A stretch of 55,456 nucleotides of DNA. It comes from CAVVDT01 sp964568825 (GTDB lineage: Bacteria; Pseudomonadota; Alphaproteobacteria; Rhizobiales; Aestuariivirgaceae). Positions within the stretch are counted from its first letter, which is position 1. Each line of letters begins with the position of its first letter. Shown piece after piece: positions 35,230 through 44,163 of this stretch. The notes below the pieces were generated by a model. That model worked only from the letters and a program-made list of their open reading frames with translations. It made no database searches and was not told where the DNA came from. Location: assembly GCA_964568825.1 (NCBI GenBank), contig CAZMSA010000005.1, positions 1 to 55,456 of the forward strand, read 5' to 3'. Made by a program: the position numbers and the translations under genes.

Positions 35230-38166
35230 ATGCTCGACAAACCCCGTGCCAAGTGTGTGGACGTCAAGACAAGCGGGACTTCGTTTGGCCATGGCCTGCC
35301 GGACGAGCATGAATTCTATGCGGGCTATGACTGGTGCCTGAACCCCCATCTGCGGGTCGGCGAGGCACTGGGTCACCTGCGCGAGGAGCTGGACAAGTTT
35401 GATGCCGTGGCGTCGGGATGGCAGTTCGCAGAAGTTGCCACGAACGTCTTTCTGCTCGCCTGCGGCGTTCTCAATTGCGTCGATGAATACCTCCGAGGCC
35501 CGAGCCTGCGCCTTCCCGGGCGATTGGGGAAATCGACCCTGGGCCGTGCTGGCGCCAAACTGGTCGAGGCCGCGACCAGCCCCAGCCGGCGCCACCGCCT
35601 CGAGGTCAGAAGGTGGCGGACTCAGTGGGTGTTGGAACTGAATGACATTCTTGCGCTCACCATCACCGTCGAAGCGGTCGACCGGGCTTCGTTCGTCGAG
35701 GCGGCCGGCCGCCTCAAGATGCTTGTGGATAAGCCGCTACCTGCCGACCTGCAGGGCCGGTATCTGAATGTCCCCTCACCCTTCCGGCGGCTCGACATGA
35801 CACATCTGGACGTCCTGGTGCTTGGACGAGCCCTCGTCGAACGCATGCCGGATCGCTTGCAGCCGTTGTTGCTGGTCGGCTTGCGGACATCGGGCTCGTA
35901 TTTCGCCCCGCTGCTGAAGGCCATGCTGGAGGCGGAAGGATATGAGGCGGTTTCATTCATCACCATGGAGCCGAACAAGGGCGCGGGACGCGAAGAGAAC
36001 CGGGACCTCGAGTTGCATGCCCGGCTCGGCTACATGGCCATCATCGTGGACGATCCCCCGGACACCGGCGGCACCGTCTATGCCGCCTTGTCGATTGCCC
36101 GTCGTGCCGGTTTCAGTGAAGATCGCCTGCGGATTCTGGTGCCGGCCCATCCCATCTGGCGCACGCCGTTCAGGCATGTTCGCGAAGGCCTCGTCATCTC
36201 GACCGATCCGGAGCATTGGCACAAGCGCCAGTTGCTCGACGTCAAGGCCGTCAAAGGCCGGCTGGCCGAATATTTCGCGCCACAAGGCCTCAAGGTGGCC
36301 AGGGTCAGCAATTCCGCCGCGGCCAAGGCGTTCAATGCCCAATTGCAAAAAGCCTCCTATGTCGACCGGGCCACCCGCCTGAAGCGTGTCTTTGAAGTCG
36401 AACTGGTGAGCCCTGATGGCGCGCGGCTGACGCGCTATGTTCTGGCCAAGAGTGTCGGTTGGGGGTGGCTGGGCTACCATGCCTTTGTTGTCGGCCACCG
36501 CTTGTCGGGCTTCGTTCCGGCATTTCTCGGGCTCCGCGACGGCATCGCCTACATGCAGTGGATCGCCCAACCCGCCGGCGCCGACCCTCGAGGGCTTGCC
36601 GACCGCGGGGCATGGATTGACGCTTCGGCGGCCTATGTGGCGGCCAGGGTGCGCACGCTGGCCCTGCGGTCGCTGTCGCAGGCCGGCATGGATCTGGCCC
36701 GCCAGAACAACGGTATCCGACTGGCCGAGAAGGCGCTCAGCCGGGCCTATGGGCGGTTCCTGACAGATACGCTGATGCGTTCGCACATGGGCGCGGAACT
36801 GCGGCGACAGCCCTGCCCGGTGCCCACCGTCGTCGATGGCAACATGCAGCGCAGCGAATGGGTGCAGGGCCCGGACGGCCTTTTGAAGACCGATTACGAG
36901 CATCACGGCATGGGCAAGGCCGGACTGAACGTGACCGATCCGGCCTTCGACCTGGCTAGCGCCATCCTGCAATTCGAACTATCGGGCGATGAGGAGGTGC
37001 GGCTGGTGCAGCGCTACCGCGCGCTCTCCGGAGACGACGACGTCGCAGAGCGGTTATTCCTCAACAAGCTGCTGGCCGGATTCTGGGGCATGAACCAGGC
37101 GCAGGACTACCTGTTCGGCGGCTTGCGCGACGGGGCGGCACAACAGGAACTGAACCGTCAGTTCCTGCGTGCCTGGAACTTCCTCACCGTGCAGGCGGCT
37201 CGTTATTGCGGCAGCATGTGCCCGCCGCGCAAGGCGCCTGAGTGGCGCGGACCCCTCTTGGCACTCGACATCGACGGCGTCATCGACCGCCGGCTGTTCG
37301 GCTTCCCTTGCACCTCTGCGGCTGGCATGGAGGCGCTGTCGCTGCTTAATGCCAATGACATTTCAGTAACTGTGAATACGGCGCGGTCGGTCAGCGAAGT
37401 GAAGGACTATTGCGCGGCCTATGGCTTGTGCGGCGGCGTCGCCGAGCATGGCGCCTATCTGTGGGATGCCGTCGGTGAACGCGGCGAGGTTCTGATCTGC
37501 GATGAAACGGCACGCCAGATGGAGCAGTTGCGCGAGCGTCTGCGGCAAGTTCCGGGCGTTTTCCTGGATGATCGTCACCGTTATTCCATCAGGGCGCTCA
37601 CCTACCAGGACAAGCCGCGCGGCCTGGCGTTGTCGCTGCTCAAGTCGATGCACGCTGCAAGCGTCGGTGACGGGGCTGTGGGGCCGCTGCCCGGTCTGGT
37701 TGCAAACCGGCTAATGGCCGAACTGGGGCTCGACCGATTGAGCTTTCACCACACGCTGATCGATACCACCTTCGTGGCCAAGGAGACGAACAAGGGAACA
37801 GGGCTTGTCGCCTTGCGCGACATGGTTCTGAGCAAGGACGCGGAGACCATTGCGGTCGGCGACAGCGAGCCCGATCTGGCGATGTTCGCTGTCGCCACCC
37901 GCAGTTTTGCGCCCGCCAATATCTCATGCGCCAACCAGGCACGGCACCTCGGCTGCCGTATCGTCGGTCGGCCGTTCCAGCGCGGCCTCTTGCAGATTGC
38001 CCAGGCGATCACGGGCGCTGACGACGCTGCCGTCAAGCGCATGGGCGAGGCGTGGACCGGCAAGGGCTTGTTCATGGACCTTCTGCGGGTGTCGGACCGC
38101 CATTCCTTCGCCAAGCTGGTACGCGCCATGCTGGACCGGCGGGCCTTCCGGATCTTTTTGCGCTGA
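35230..38166 (+). CDS. Multidomain protein: phosphoribosyltransferase-like, degenerate kinase-like and HAD phosphatase domains
   Basis: 978 aa. Residues 1 to about 190 show no family I recognise. About 195-330 resembles a type I phosphoribosyltransferase, with hydrophobic strand LLLVGLRTSGS and the PRPP loop VDDPPDTGGT (273-282). About 380-660 contains the pattern VVDGNMQRSEW (Asp536, Asn538) and KTDYEHHG...TDPAFDLASAI (Asp555), which looks like the second half of an APH-type kinase lacking the catalytic His-Gly-Asp. About 675-960 is a HAD phosphatase: DIDGVID (Asp680, Asp682), VTVNTARS, a lysine in KETNKGTGL and GDSEPD (877-882), as in Cof/sucrose-phosphatase-like enzymes. Tight spacing to the flippase-kinase gene implies joint function. 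Product and substrate are unknown. Confidence 0.8.
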   Translation: MLDKPRAKCVDVKTSGTSFGHGLPDEHEFYAGYDWCLNPHLRVGEALGHLREELDKFDAVASGWQFAEVATNVFLLACGVLNCVDEYLRGPSLRLPGRLGKSTLGRAGAKLVEAATSPSRRHRLEVRRWRTQWVLELNDILALTITVEAVDRASFVEAAGRLKMLVDKPLPADLQGRYLNVPSPFRRLDMTHLDVLVLGRALVERMPDRLQPLLLVGLRTSGSYFAPLLKAMLEAEGYEAVSFITMEPNKGAGREENRDLELHARLGYMAIIVDDPPDTGGTVYAALSIARRAGFSEDRLRILVPAHPIWRTPFRHVREGLVISTDPEHWHKRQLLDVKAVKGRLAEYFAPQGLKVARVSNSAAAKAFNAQLQKASYVDRATRLKRVFEVELVSPDGARLTRYVLAKSVGWGWLGYHAFVVGHRLSGFVPAFLGLRDGIAYMQWIAQPAGADPRGLADRGAWIDASAAYVAARVRTLALRSLSQAGMDLARQNNGIRLAEKALSRAYGRFLTDTLMRSHMGAELRRQPCPVPTVVDGNMQRSEWVQGPDGLLKTDYEHHGMGKAGLNVTDPAFDLASAILQFELSGDEEVRLVQRYRALSGDDDVAERLFLNKLLAGFWGMNQAQDYLFGGLRDGAAQQELNRQFLRAWNFLTVQAARYCGSMCPPRKAPEWRGPLLALDIDGVIDRRLFGFPCTSAAGMEALSLLNANDISVTVNTARSVSEVKDYCAAYGLCGGVAEHGAYLWDAVGERGEVLICDETARQMEQLRERLRQVPGVFLDDRHRYSIRALTYQDKPRGLALSLLKSMHAASVGDGAVGPLPGLVANRLMAELGLDRLSFHHTLIDTTFVAKETNKGTGLVALRDMVLSKDAETIAVGDSEPDLAMFAVATRSFAPANISCANQARHLGCRIVGRPFQRGLLQIAQAITGADDAAVKRMGEAWTGKGLFMDLLRVSDRHSFAKLVRAMLDRRAFRIFLR

Positions 38167-38180
38167 GCAGGCCGCCAGCC

Positions 38181-38820
38181 TCAGAAATCGTAGAGTTCGC
38201 GCGGGTTGTCCACGGGTATCTTCTGCCGTTGGGCGGGGCTCGCCCTGTCCAGCAGGAGATCGAGCAGCTTTGCGTCATCGGGGTATTGTGAACGCGGCAC
38301 GCCCACGTGCGGCCAGTTGGACCCCCAGATGATGCGCTCGGACGCATGGGCGATGACCCGTCGCGCAATGGCGGCCATGTTGCCATAACCGGGCGGGCTG
38401 CCTCGCTCACCTCGTAGCTGCCGGCGAGCTTGAACCAGGCGTTGCGGCGGTCGACGAGGCGCAGCATTTCGTCGACGCGTCGGTCATCGGCGGGGACCCG
38501 CGGCATGAAGCCGCCGAAATGGTTGATGACGTAACGGGTCTCGATGGCTTTCAGCGCTGCAAGGTATCGTTCGATGTCGCGGCCGTTGAACTGGCAGGCG
38601 TTCGACTGGGTGACGACCACGCGCGCCATCCCGAGGCGTTGTTGCACCTGGAGATAGTCAGCGACCGTCGCCAGTTCGGCAATCGGCGGCCCGCCTGCCT
38701 GCCGCGCAAAGCCCGGCAGATAGACATGGATGTGGCAGTCGGTGGCGCCGGGCGGCGGCTTGAGCCGAGGCGGCTGGCTGACGAGGGGTCGCGTGTTGGC
38801 GGGAATGGCAGTCGGGGTGA
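38181..38820 (-). pseudogene. Amidohydrolase (2-pyrone-4,6-dicarboxylate lactonase-like), decayed
   Basis: Homology to the PF04909 amidohydrolase group is visible on the minus strand: the metal-binding ATDCHIHVYLPG near 38746, TVADYLQVQQRLGMARVVVTQSNA, YVINHFGGFMP, and, in another frame, MAAIARRVIAHASERIIWGS and SNWPHVGVPRSQYP down to the stop at 38181. Two lesions are seen. About 70 residues that normally separate the N-terminal part from DHFG are missing (junction near 38535), and a single-base frameshift lies at about 38394-38400, joining SYEVSE to SPPGYGNMAAIARR. The gene cannot make a normal protein. Confidence 0.75.
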
Positions 38821-39115
38821 TTGGTCCGTCAGGGCAAATTCGGTCAGCGTGGCCCGGTTGATCTCGATGCCGAGGCCGGGGCCGGCGGGAATGGCAACCA
38901 CGCCGTTTGCGTGCTCGATGGGTGTCTCGATCACCGCCTGGCGGAAGGGATTGGGTGTGCGGTCGAATTCGAGCATGAGCTCGATAGGATCGCGGCGCGG
39001 CGGATCGGGTGGCAGGGCGGCCATGAACTGCAGAGTGCCGCCATGTCGGCGATGCGGCGTATTTCGCTGAAACCGCCGGTGCCGCAGACGTCAGGCTGGG
39101 CGATGTCGATGCACC
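38821..39115 (-). pseudogene. Enolase-superfamily (mandelate racemase / sugar-acid dehydratase) C-terminal remnant
   Basis: Minus-strand pieces of an MR/MLE enzyme: DIAQPDVCGTGGFSEIRRIADMAAL (39115-39040), then after a deletion of roughly 20 codons and a frame change LQFMAALPPDPPRRDPIELM and LEFDRTPNPF...GPGLGIEINRATLTEFAL. The N-terminal two thirds are absent. Together with the adjacent amidohydrolase relic this marks a former catabolic gene pair. Boundaries are approximate. Confidence 0.7.
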
Positions 39116-39452
39116 GCGTGGCGCCCGAAGGACAATTCGGAAATCTTTCGCGACAAGGTCGATGCCATTGCGCCGGTGCCTGCCGCCGATTCGGTCGAAG
39201 CCACTTTTCAGGGTGGCAAGTTTGCCGCCGAGCCCATTCACGAAGAGACCTGAAATCATCAGGGCGAACGGCAGGTGATGCGGTCGCTTGGCGATGCGTC
39301 GGGGTCACCTCGTTGATTGCGCACTGTGAAAAAGGCTGATCCTGACGCGGGTGCGAGGCGGCCGGCGCCTTGCATTTGCCATGAGCCCGCACCACAATCT
39401 CGCTTCTGTGTCCGCTACCTGACCGGACCGCAACGAATGATCGGAGGATCCC
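39116..39452. other. Non-coding region upstream of coxM with a possible further relic
   Basis: No intact gene. On the plus strand an open stretch of about 40 codons (NSEIFRDKVDAIAPVPAADS to KFAAEPIHEET, stop near 39253) may be the end of another decayed gene, but I do not recognise it. The last 200 bp should hold the cox promoter; no convincing -35/-10 pair stands out. GGAGG at 39443-39447 is the coxM ribosome-binding site. Confidence 0.4.
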
Positions 39453-40316
39453 ATGATCCCAGGCGCATTCGACTACCACAAGCCAAAAACCCTTGCCGCC
39501 GCCGTCAAATTGCTTACCCAACTGGGCGATGAGGCGCACCCGCTGGCCGGCGGCCAGAGCCTCATTCCCATGATGAAGCTGAGGTTTGCTTCACCCGAAC
39601 ATCTTGTCGATGTCGGCGGTATCGAAGGATTGCGCGGGGTGACGCGTGAGAAGGACCGCTTGGTCATCGGCGCCATGACGACCCAGCACGATCTACTGGC
39701 CTCCGGCGACGTCGCCGGGGCGCTCCCGCTGCTGCAGGAGGCCGCGCTGGTGATCGCCGACCCGCAGGTGCGCTATCGCGGCACCATCGGCGGCAATGTC
39801 GCCAACGGCGATCCCGGCAACGACATGCCGGCCCTGATGCTGACACTTGGTGCCGGCTACCGGCTGCAAGGACCCGGGGGCAAGCGTGAGGTCGAGGCGG
39901 CGAAATTCTACAAGGGCGCCTACGACACGGCCCTCAAGGCGGGCGAGATCCTCACCGCGGTATCGATACCGGTGCCGCCTATCGGCCACGGCCATGCCTA
40001 TGAAAAACTGAAACGCAAGGTCGGTGACTATGCCACCGCGGCCGCCGCCGTCGTGCTCACCATGAAAGCCGGTAAGGTGGCAAGCTGCTCCATCGGCCTG
40101 ACCAATCTCGCCGATACCCCGCTACTTGCCACTAAAGCGGCAAAAATCATTACCGGCTCGAGCCTCGATGAGGCCACCCTGAAAAAGGCGGTCGATGCGG
40201 CGCGGGCCATCATGTCACCGGCGGCTGACGGGCGCGGCACAGTCGATTACCGGGTTCATGTCGGCGGCATCATGGTGGCGCGGGCGCTCAAGCGCGCCGC
40301 GTCCGTGGCCGGCTGA
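39453..40316 (+). CDS. coxM: Carbon monoxide dehydrogenase medium subunit (FAD-binding)
   Basis: 287 aa flavoprotein subunit of aerobic CO dehydrogenase; it passes electrons from the iron-sulfur clusters to the quinone pool. The two FAD-contact loops of CoxM are present: AGGQS (32-36) and TIGGN (110-114), with IADPQVRYRGTIGGNVANGD around the second. The ATG has GGAGG 5 nt upstream. It is the first gene of coxMSLDEF, the order known from Oligotropha carboxidovorans. Confidence 0.95.
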   Translation: MIPGAFDYHKPKTLAAAVKLLTQLGDEAHPLAGGQSLIPMMKLRFASPEHLVDVGGIEGLRGVTREKDRLVIGAMTTQHDLLASGDVAGALPLLQEAALVIADPQVRYRGTIGGNVANGDPGNDMPALMLTLGAGYRLQGPGGKREVEAAKFYKGAYDTALKAGEILTAVSIPVPPIGHGHAYEKLKRKVGDYATAAAAVVLTMKAGKVASCSIGLTNLADTPLLATKAAKIITGSSLDEATLKKAVDAARAIMSPAADGRGTVDYRVHVGGIMVARALKRAASVAG

Positions 40317-40328
40317 GGGAGACAAGAG

Positions 40329-40829
40329 ATGGCAAAGACCCACGTGAAAATGAAGGTGAACGGCGCCGAGGTCGAAGGTTTGGTCGAGCCGCGCACCCTG
40401 TTGATCCATTTCCTCAGAGAAAACCTCAATCTCACCGGCGCCCATATCGGTTGCGAGACGAGCCATTGCGGTGCTTGCACCGTCGATATCGATGGCATGT
40501 CGGTGAAGAGCTGCACTATGTTCGCGGTGCAGGCCGAGGGCGCCGACATCACCACGATCGAGGGCGTTGCCAATGCCGATGGCACACTGTCGGCTTTGCA
40601 AGAGGGATTCAGGCAGATGCATGGCCTGCAATGCGGCTTCTGCACGCCGGGCATGATCCTCAGGGCACATCGATTGTTGCAGGAGAATCCGAATCCCAGC
40701 GAGGCGGAAATTCGCCTCGGCATCTCCGGCAACCTATGCCGCTGCACCGGGTATCAAAATATCGTCAAGGCGATCCAGTACGCAGCGGCGAAGATCAACG
40801 GAACCGAATTCACGGAGGCCGCGCAATGA
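40329..40829 (+). CDS. coxS: Carbon monoxide dehydrogenase small subunit (two [2Fe-2S] clusters)
   Basis: 166 aa. All eight cluster cysteines are present at the positions seen in characterised CoxS: Cys42, 47, 50 and 62 (plant ferredoxin-like N-terminal cluster, GCETSHCGACTVDIDG) and Cys102, 105, 137 and 139 (QCGFC and CRCTGYQN). It relays electrons from the Mo-Cu site to FAD. It starts 12 bp after coxM, and its TGA overlaps the coxL ATG (ATGA). Confidence 0.96.
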   Translation: MAKTHVKMKVNGAEVEGLVEPRTLLIHFLRENLNLTGAHIGCETSHCGACTVDIDGMSVKSCTMFAVQAEGADITTIEGVANADGTLSALQEGFRQMHGLQCGFCTPGMILRAHRLLQENPNPSEAEIRLGISGNLCRCTGYQNIVKAIQYAAAKINGTEFTEAAQ

Positions 40830-43246
40830 ACGACCAGACCCCCACGCGGGAACAGCGCGAGGCCCAACTCGAAGGCATGGGCTGCAAGAGAAAGCGCGTC
40901 GAGGATGTCCGCTTCACGCAAGGCAAGGGCAATTACGTCGACGATCTCAAGCTTCCGGGCATGCTGCACGGGGACTTTGTGCGCTCGCCTTACGCCCATG
41001 CGCGTGTCAAATCCATCAACACCGAGGCGGCACTAAAGGTGCCGGGTGTTCTTGCCGTGTTGACGGCCGAAGAGCTGAAGGGCGTCAACCTCGCGTGGAT
41101 GCCGACGCTGGCCGGCGACGTACAGATGGTGCTGGCCGACGGCAAGGTGCTGTTCCAGGGTCAAGAAGTTGCCTTCGTGGTGGCCACCGACCGCTACGCG
41201 GCCGATGACGGCATCCAGGCGGTCGAGGTGGACTACGAGGAACTGCCGGTGCTCATCGACCCGTTCAAGGCCATGCACCGCAACGCGCCGGTACTGCGCG
41301 AGGACATTAAGGATAAAATGGACGGTGCCCACGGCCCGCGCAAGCACCACAACCACATTTTTGAATGGGTGGTGGGCGACAAGGACCTGACTGATGCCGC
41401 CTTTGCGAAAGCGGAGGTGACGATCAAGGAGCTCATCTCCTATCATCGCACCCACCCGTCGCCGCTGGAGACCTGCCAATGCGTGTGTTCGTTCGACAAG
41501 ATCAAGGGCGAGCTCAGCGTTTGGGGGACGTTCCAGGCCCCGCATGTCATACGCACCGTGGTGTCGCTCATCGCCAAGCTGCCCGAGCACAAGATCCACG
41601 TGATATCGCCTGATATCGGTGGTGGCTTCGGCAACAAGGTCGGCGCCTACCCGGGATATATCTGCGCCGCGGTTGCCTCGATCGTCACCGGCAAGCCAGT
41701 GAAATGGGTCGAGGACCGCATGGAGAACCTCACCGCCACCTCATTTGCCCGCGATTACCACATGACGGCGGAAATCGCCGCTACCAAGGCCGGTAAGGTG
41801 ACGGGTCTCAGGGTGCATGTGCTGGCCGATCACGGGGCGTTCGATGCCTGCGCCGACCCATCCAAATGGCCGGCCGGTTTCTTCAACATCGTCACCGGCT
41901 CCTATGACTTCCCGGTGGCGCATCTGGTGGTCGACGGCGTCTACACCAACAAGGCGCCGGGCGGTGTCGCCTATCGCTGCTCGTTCCGGGTCACCGAAGC
42001 GGCCTATTGCATCGAGCGTGCGATGGACATCCTCGCCCAGAAGCTGGGAATGGATCCGGCTGAACTGCGCTTGAAGAATTTCGTCAAGCCCGAGCAGTTC
42101 CCCTATCACTCGGCGCTCGGTTGGGAATACGATTCCGGCGATTATCACACCGCAATGAAGAAGGCGATGGAGACGGTCAAATACGCCGAATTGCGCAAGG
42201 AGCAGGCGGAAAAACGCGCCGCCTTCAAGCGCGGCGAGACCCGCGAAATCATGGGTATCGGGGTTTCCTTCTTCACCGAGATCGTTGGTGCCGGCCCGTC
42301 GAAGAATTGCGACATCCTCGGTATCGCCATGTTCGATAGCTGCGAAATCAGACTGCACCCGACAGGCGCCGGCATCGCCCGCATGGGCACCAAGAGCCAG
42401 GGCCAGGGCCACGAGACGACCTATGCCCAGATCATTGCCACGGAACTGGGGCTTCCCGCCGACAACATCATGGTCGAGGAAGGCAACACCGATACGGCAC
42501 CCTATGGACTTGGCACATACGGGTCACGTTCCACACCGGTTGCGGGCGCGGCTATCGCCATGGCGGCCCGAAAGATCAGGGCGAAGGCGCAGATGATCGC
42601 CGCCTACAAGCTGGAGGTCCACGAGGATGACCTCGAATGGGATATCGACGGCTTCAAGGTGAAGGGCCTGCCGGAGAAATTCCTGTCGATGAAAGATATC
42701 TGCTGGGCGGCCTATAATTCCGTACCGCCGGGCATGGAGCCGGGTCTTGAAGCTGTGAGCTATTACGACCCGCCGAACATGACCTATCCGTTCGGCGCCT
42801 ATATCTGCGTCATGGACATCGACGTCGATACCGGCGTCTACAAGGTGCGGCGCTTTTATGCGCTCGATGACTGCGGTACCCGCATCAACCCGATGATCAT
42901 CGAGGGCCAGGTGCACGGCGGACTGACGGAGGCCTTTGCCATCGCCATGGGCCAGGAGATCCGCTACGACGAAGGCGGCAACGTAGTCACCGGCTCGTTC
43001 CTCGATTTCTTCATGCCGACGGCGGTCGAGACGCCGCACTGGGAAACCGGTTTCACCGTCACCCCCTCACCGCATCACCCGATCGGCGCCAAGGGGGTTG
43101 GGGAAAGCCCCAATGTCGGCGGGGTACCTGCCTTCTCCAACGCCGTCAACGATGCCTTTTCCTTCCTCGGTTCGACCCACATCCAGATGCCGCATGACTT
43201 CTGGCGCAACTGGGAGGCCGCTAAGCGCCTCGGGGTTACGGGGTAA
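40826..43246 (+). CDS. coxL: Carbon monoxide dehydrogenase large subunit, form I (Mo-Cu active site)
   Basis: 806 aa from the ATG at 40826, overlapping coxS by 4 bp (the frame is open further upstream inside coxS). The active-site loop reads AYRCSFR at 382-388, the diagnostic form I signature in which Cys385 binds copper through the bridging sulfide. The catalytic glutamate is Glu760 in GAKGVGESPNVGG. Form II homologs and xanthine dehydrogenases have AYRGAGR or other sequences at this loop, so oxidation of CO with water to CO2 is the expected reaction. The enzyme is a cytoplasmic (LMS)2 complex at the inner membrane face. Confidence 0.97.
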   Translation: MNDQTPTREQREAQLEGMGCKRKRVEDVRFTQGKGNYVDDLKLPGMLHGDFVRSPYAHARVKSINTEAALKVPGVLAVLTAEELKGVNLAWMPTLAGDVQMVLADGKVLFQGQEVAFVVATDRYAADDGIQAVEVDYEELPVLIDPFKAMHRNAPVLREDIKDKMDGAHGPRKHHNHIFEWVVGDKDLTDAAFAKAEVTIKELISYHRTHPSPLETCQCVCSFDKIKGELSVWGTFQAPHVIRTVVSLIAKLPEHKIHVISPDIGGGFGNKVGAYPGYICAAVASIVTGKPVKWVEDRMENLTATSFARDYHMTAEIAATKAGKVTGLRVHVLADHGAFDACADPSKWPAGFFNIVTGSYDFPVAHLVVDGVYTNKAPGGVAYRCSFRVTEAAYCIERAMDILAQKLGMDPAELRLKNFVKPEQFPYHSALGWEYDSGDYHTAMKKAMETVKYAELRKEQAEKRAAFKRGETREIMGIGVSFFTEIVGAGPSKNCDILGIAMFDSCEIRLHPTGAGIARMGTKSQGQGHETTYAQIIATELGLPADNIMVEEGNTDTAPYGLGTYGSRSTPVAGAAIAMAARKIRAKAQMIAAYKLEVHEDDLEWDIDGFKVKGLPEKFLSMKDICWAAYNSVPPGMEPGLEAVSYYDPPNMTYPFGAYICVMDIDVDTGVYKVRRFYALDDCGTRINPMIIEGQVHGGLTEAFAIAMGQEIRYDEGGNVVTGSFLDFFMPTAVETPHWETGFTVTPSPHHPIGAKGVGESPNVGGVPAFSNAVNDAFSFLGSTHIQMPHDFWRNWEAAKRLGVTG

Positions 43247-43275
43247 CGGCCGACCGGCGGCGAGGTGGGTCGACA

Positions 43276-44163
43276 GTGCAGGAAGCCATGAGCCTCAGCC
43301 GCGAGGAAATCGCCGAACGTCTTGCCGGGGCCGGCTATATCGCCGATCCCGACCTTGCCACGGCAATTGCGCTGATGCAGTTGCTGCAACGGCCGTTGCT
43401 GCTGGAAGGCGAGGCGGGCGTTGGCAAGACGGAGGTCGCCAAGGCCCTTGCCGAGGTTCATCACACCAAGCTGATCCGGTTGCAGTGCTATGAGGGGCTC
43501 GACCAGTCGGCCGCGCTGTATGAATGGAACTACCAGCGCCAGTTGCTCGCCATTCAGGCGAGCCACGGCAAAGCGGCGGCCGAGATCGAGGACCAGATCT
43601 TTTCCGAGAAATATCTGCTCGAACGCCCGCTCCTTGCCGCCATCCGCCAGCCAGCGCCACCGGTTCTGCTCATCGACGAGGTTGATCGCGCCGACGAGGA
43701 ATTCGAATCCTTCCTTCTCGAACTGCTTTCCGATTTCCAGGTCTCGATCCCCGAACTCGGCACCATTGCCGCGATCTCGATCCCCCACGTGGTGTTGACC
43801 TCGAACGCCACACGCGAGCTTTCCGATGCGTTGCGCCGGCGCTGCCTCTACCATTATGTCGATTATCCCGACGTCGACCGTGAAGCGCGCATCGTCATGG
43901 CTCGCATCCCCGCAGCGGGTGCGACCTTGTCATTGCAGATCGCCCGCATGGTGGAAGCCATCCGCAAGGAGGACTTGCGCAAGGTGCCGGGCGTTGCCGA
44001 GACCCTCGACTGGGCGGCGGCGCTGGTGGGGCTCGATGTGCGCGATCTCGTCGATGCGCCGGAGGTGGTGCATGAGACCATGATGTGTCTCCTCAAGACG
44101 CGCGAGGACAAGGCCCGCATGCCGCGCGAGGTCACCGAGCGCCTCTTGAGGCATGTGGCATGA
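43276..44163 (+). CDS. coxD: CoxD-like MoxR-type AAA+ ATPase, CO dehydrogenase maturation
   Basis: 295 aa. Walker A GEAGVGKT (45-52), Walker B VLLIDEVDR, sensor segment VLTSNATRELSDALRRRC. In Oligotropha CoxD acts as a chaperone that helps build the Cu-S-Mo site of CoxL. Start uncertain: GTG at 43276 with GAGGTG 8 nt upstream, or ATG at 43288 preceded by AGGA. It overlaps coxE by 4 bp. Confidence 0.93.
   Translation: MQEAMSLSREEIAERLAGAGYIADPDLATAIALMQLLQRPLLLEGEAGVGKTEVAKALAEVHHTKLIRLQCYEGLDQSAALYEWNYQRQLLAIQASHGKAAAEIEDQIFSEKYLLERPLLAAIRQPAPPVLLIDEVDRADEEFESFLLELLSDFQVSIPELGTIAAISIPHVVLTSNATRELSDALRRRCLYHYVDYPDVDREARIVMARIPAAGATLSLQIARMVEAIRKEDLRKVPGVAETLDWAAALVGLDVRDLVDAPEVVHETMMCLLKTREDKARMPREVTERLLRHVA

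Noticed and set aside
31462..38166. Interpretation of the kinase/PRT/HAD genes as an anti-phage defence system
   Set aside because: No nuclease, sensor or typical effector is present, and the multi-spanning flippase and CelD-type enzyme point to surface or conjugate metabolism instead.
40451..40825. N-terminal extension of coxL upstream of 40826
   Set aside because: The extension lies in coxS out of frame, and the ATG at 40826 overlaps the coxS stop exactly as expected for coupled cox genes.
39453..43246. Xanthine dehydrogenase or form II CoxL-like enzyme instead of CO dehydrogenase
   Set aside because: The active-site loop is AYRCSFR, diagnostic for form I CoxL, and coxDEF maturation genes follow.
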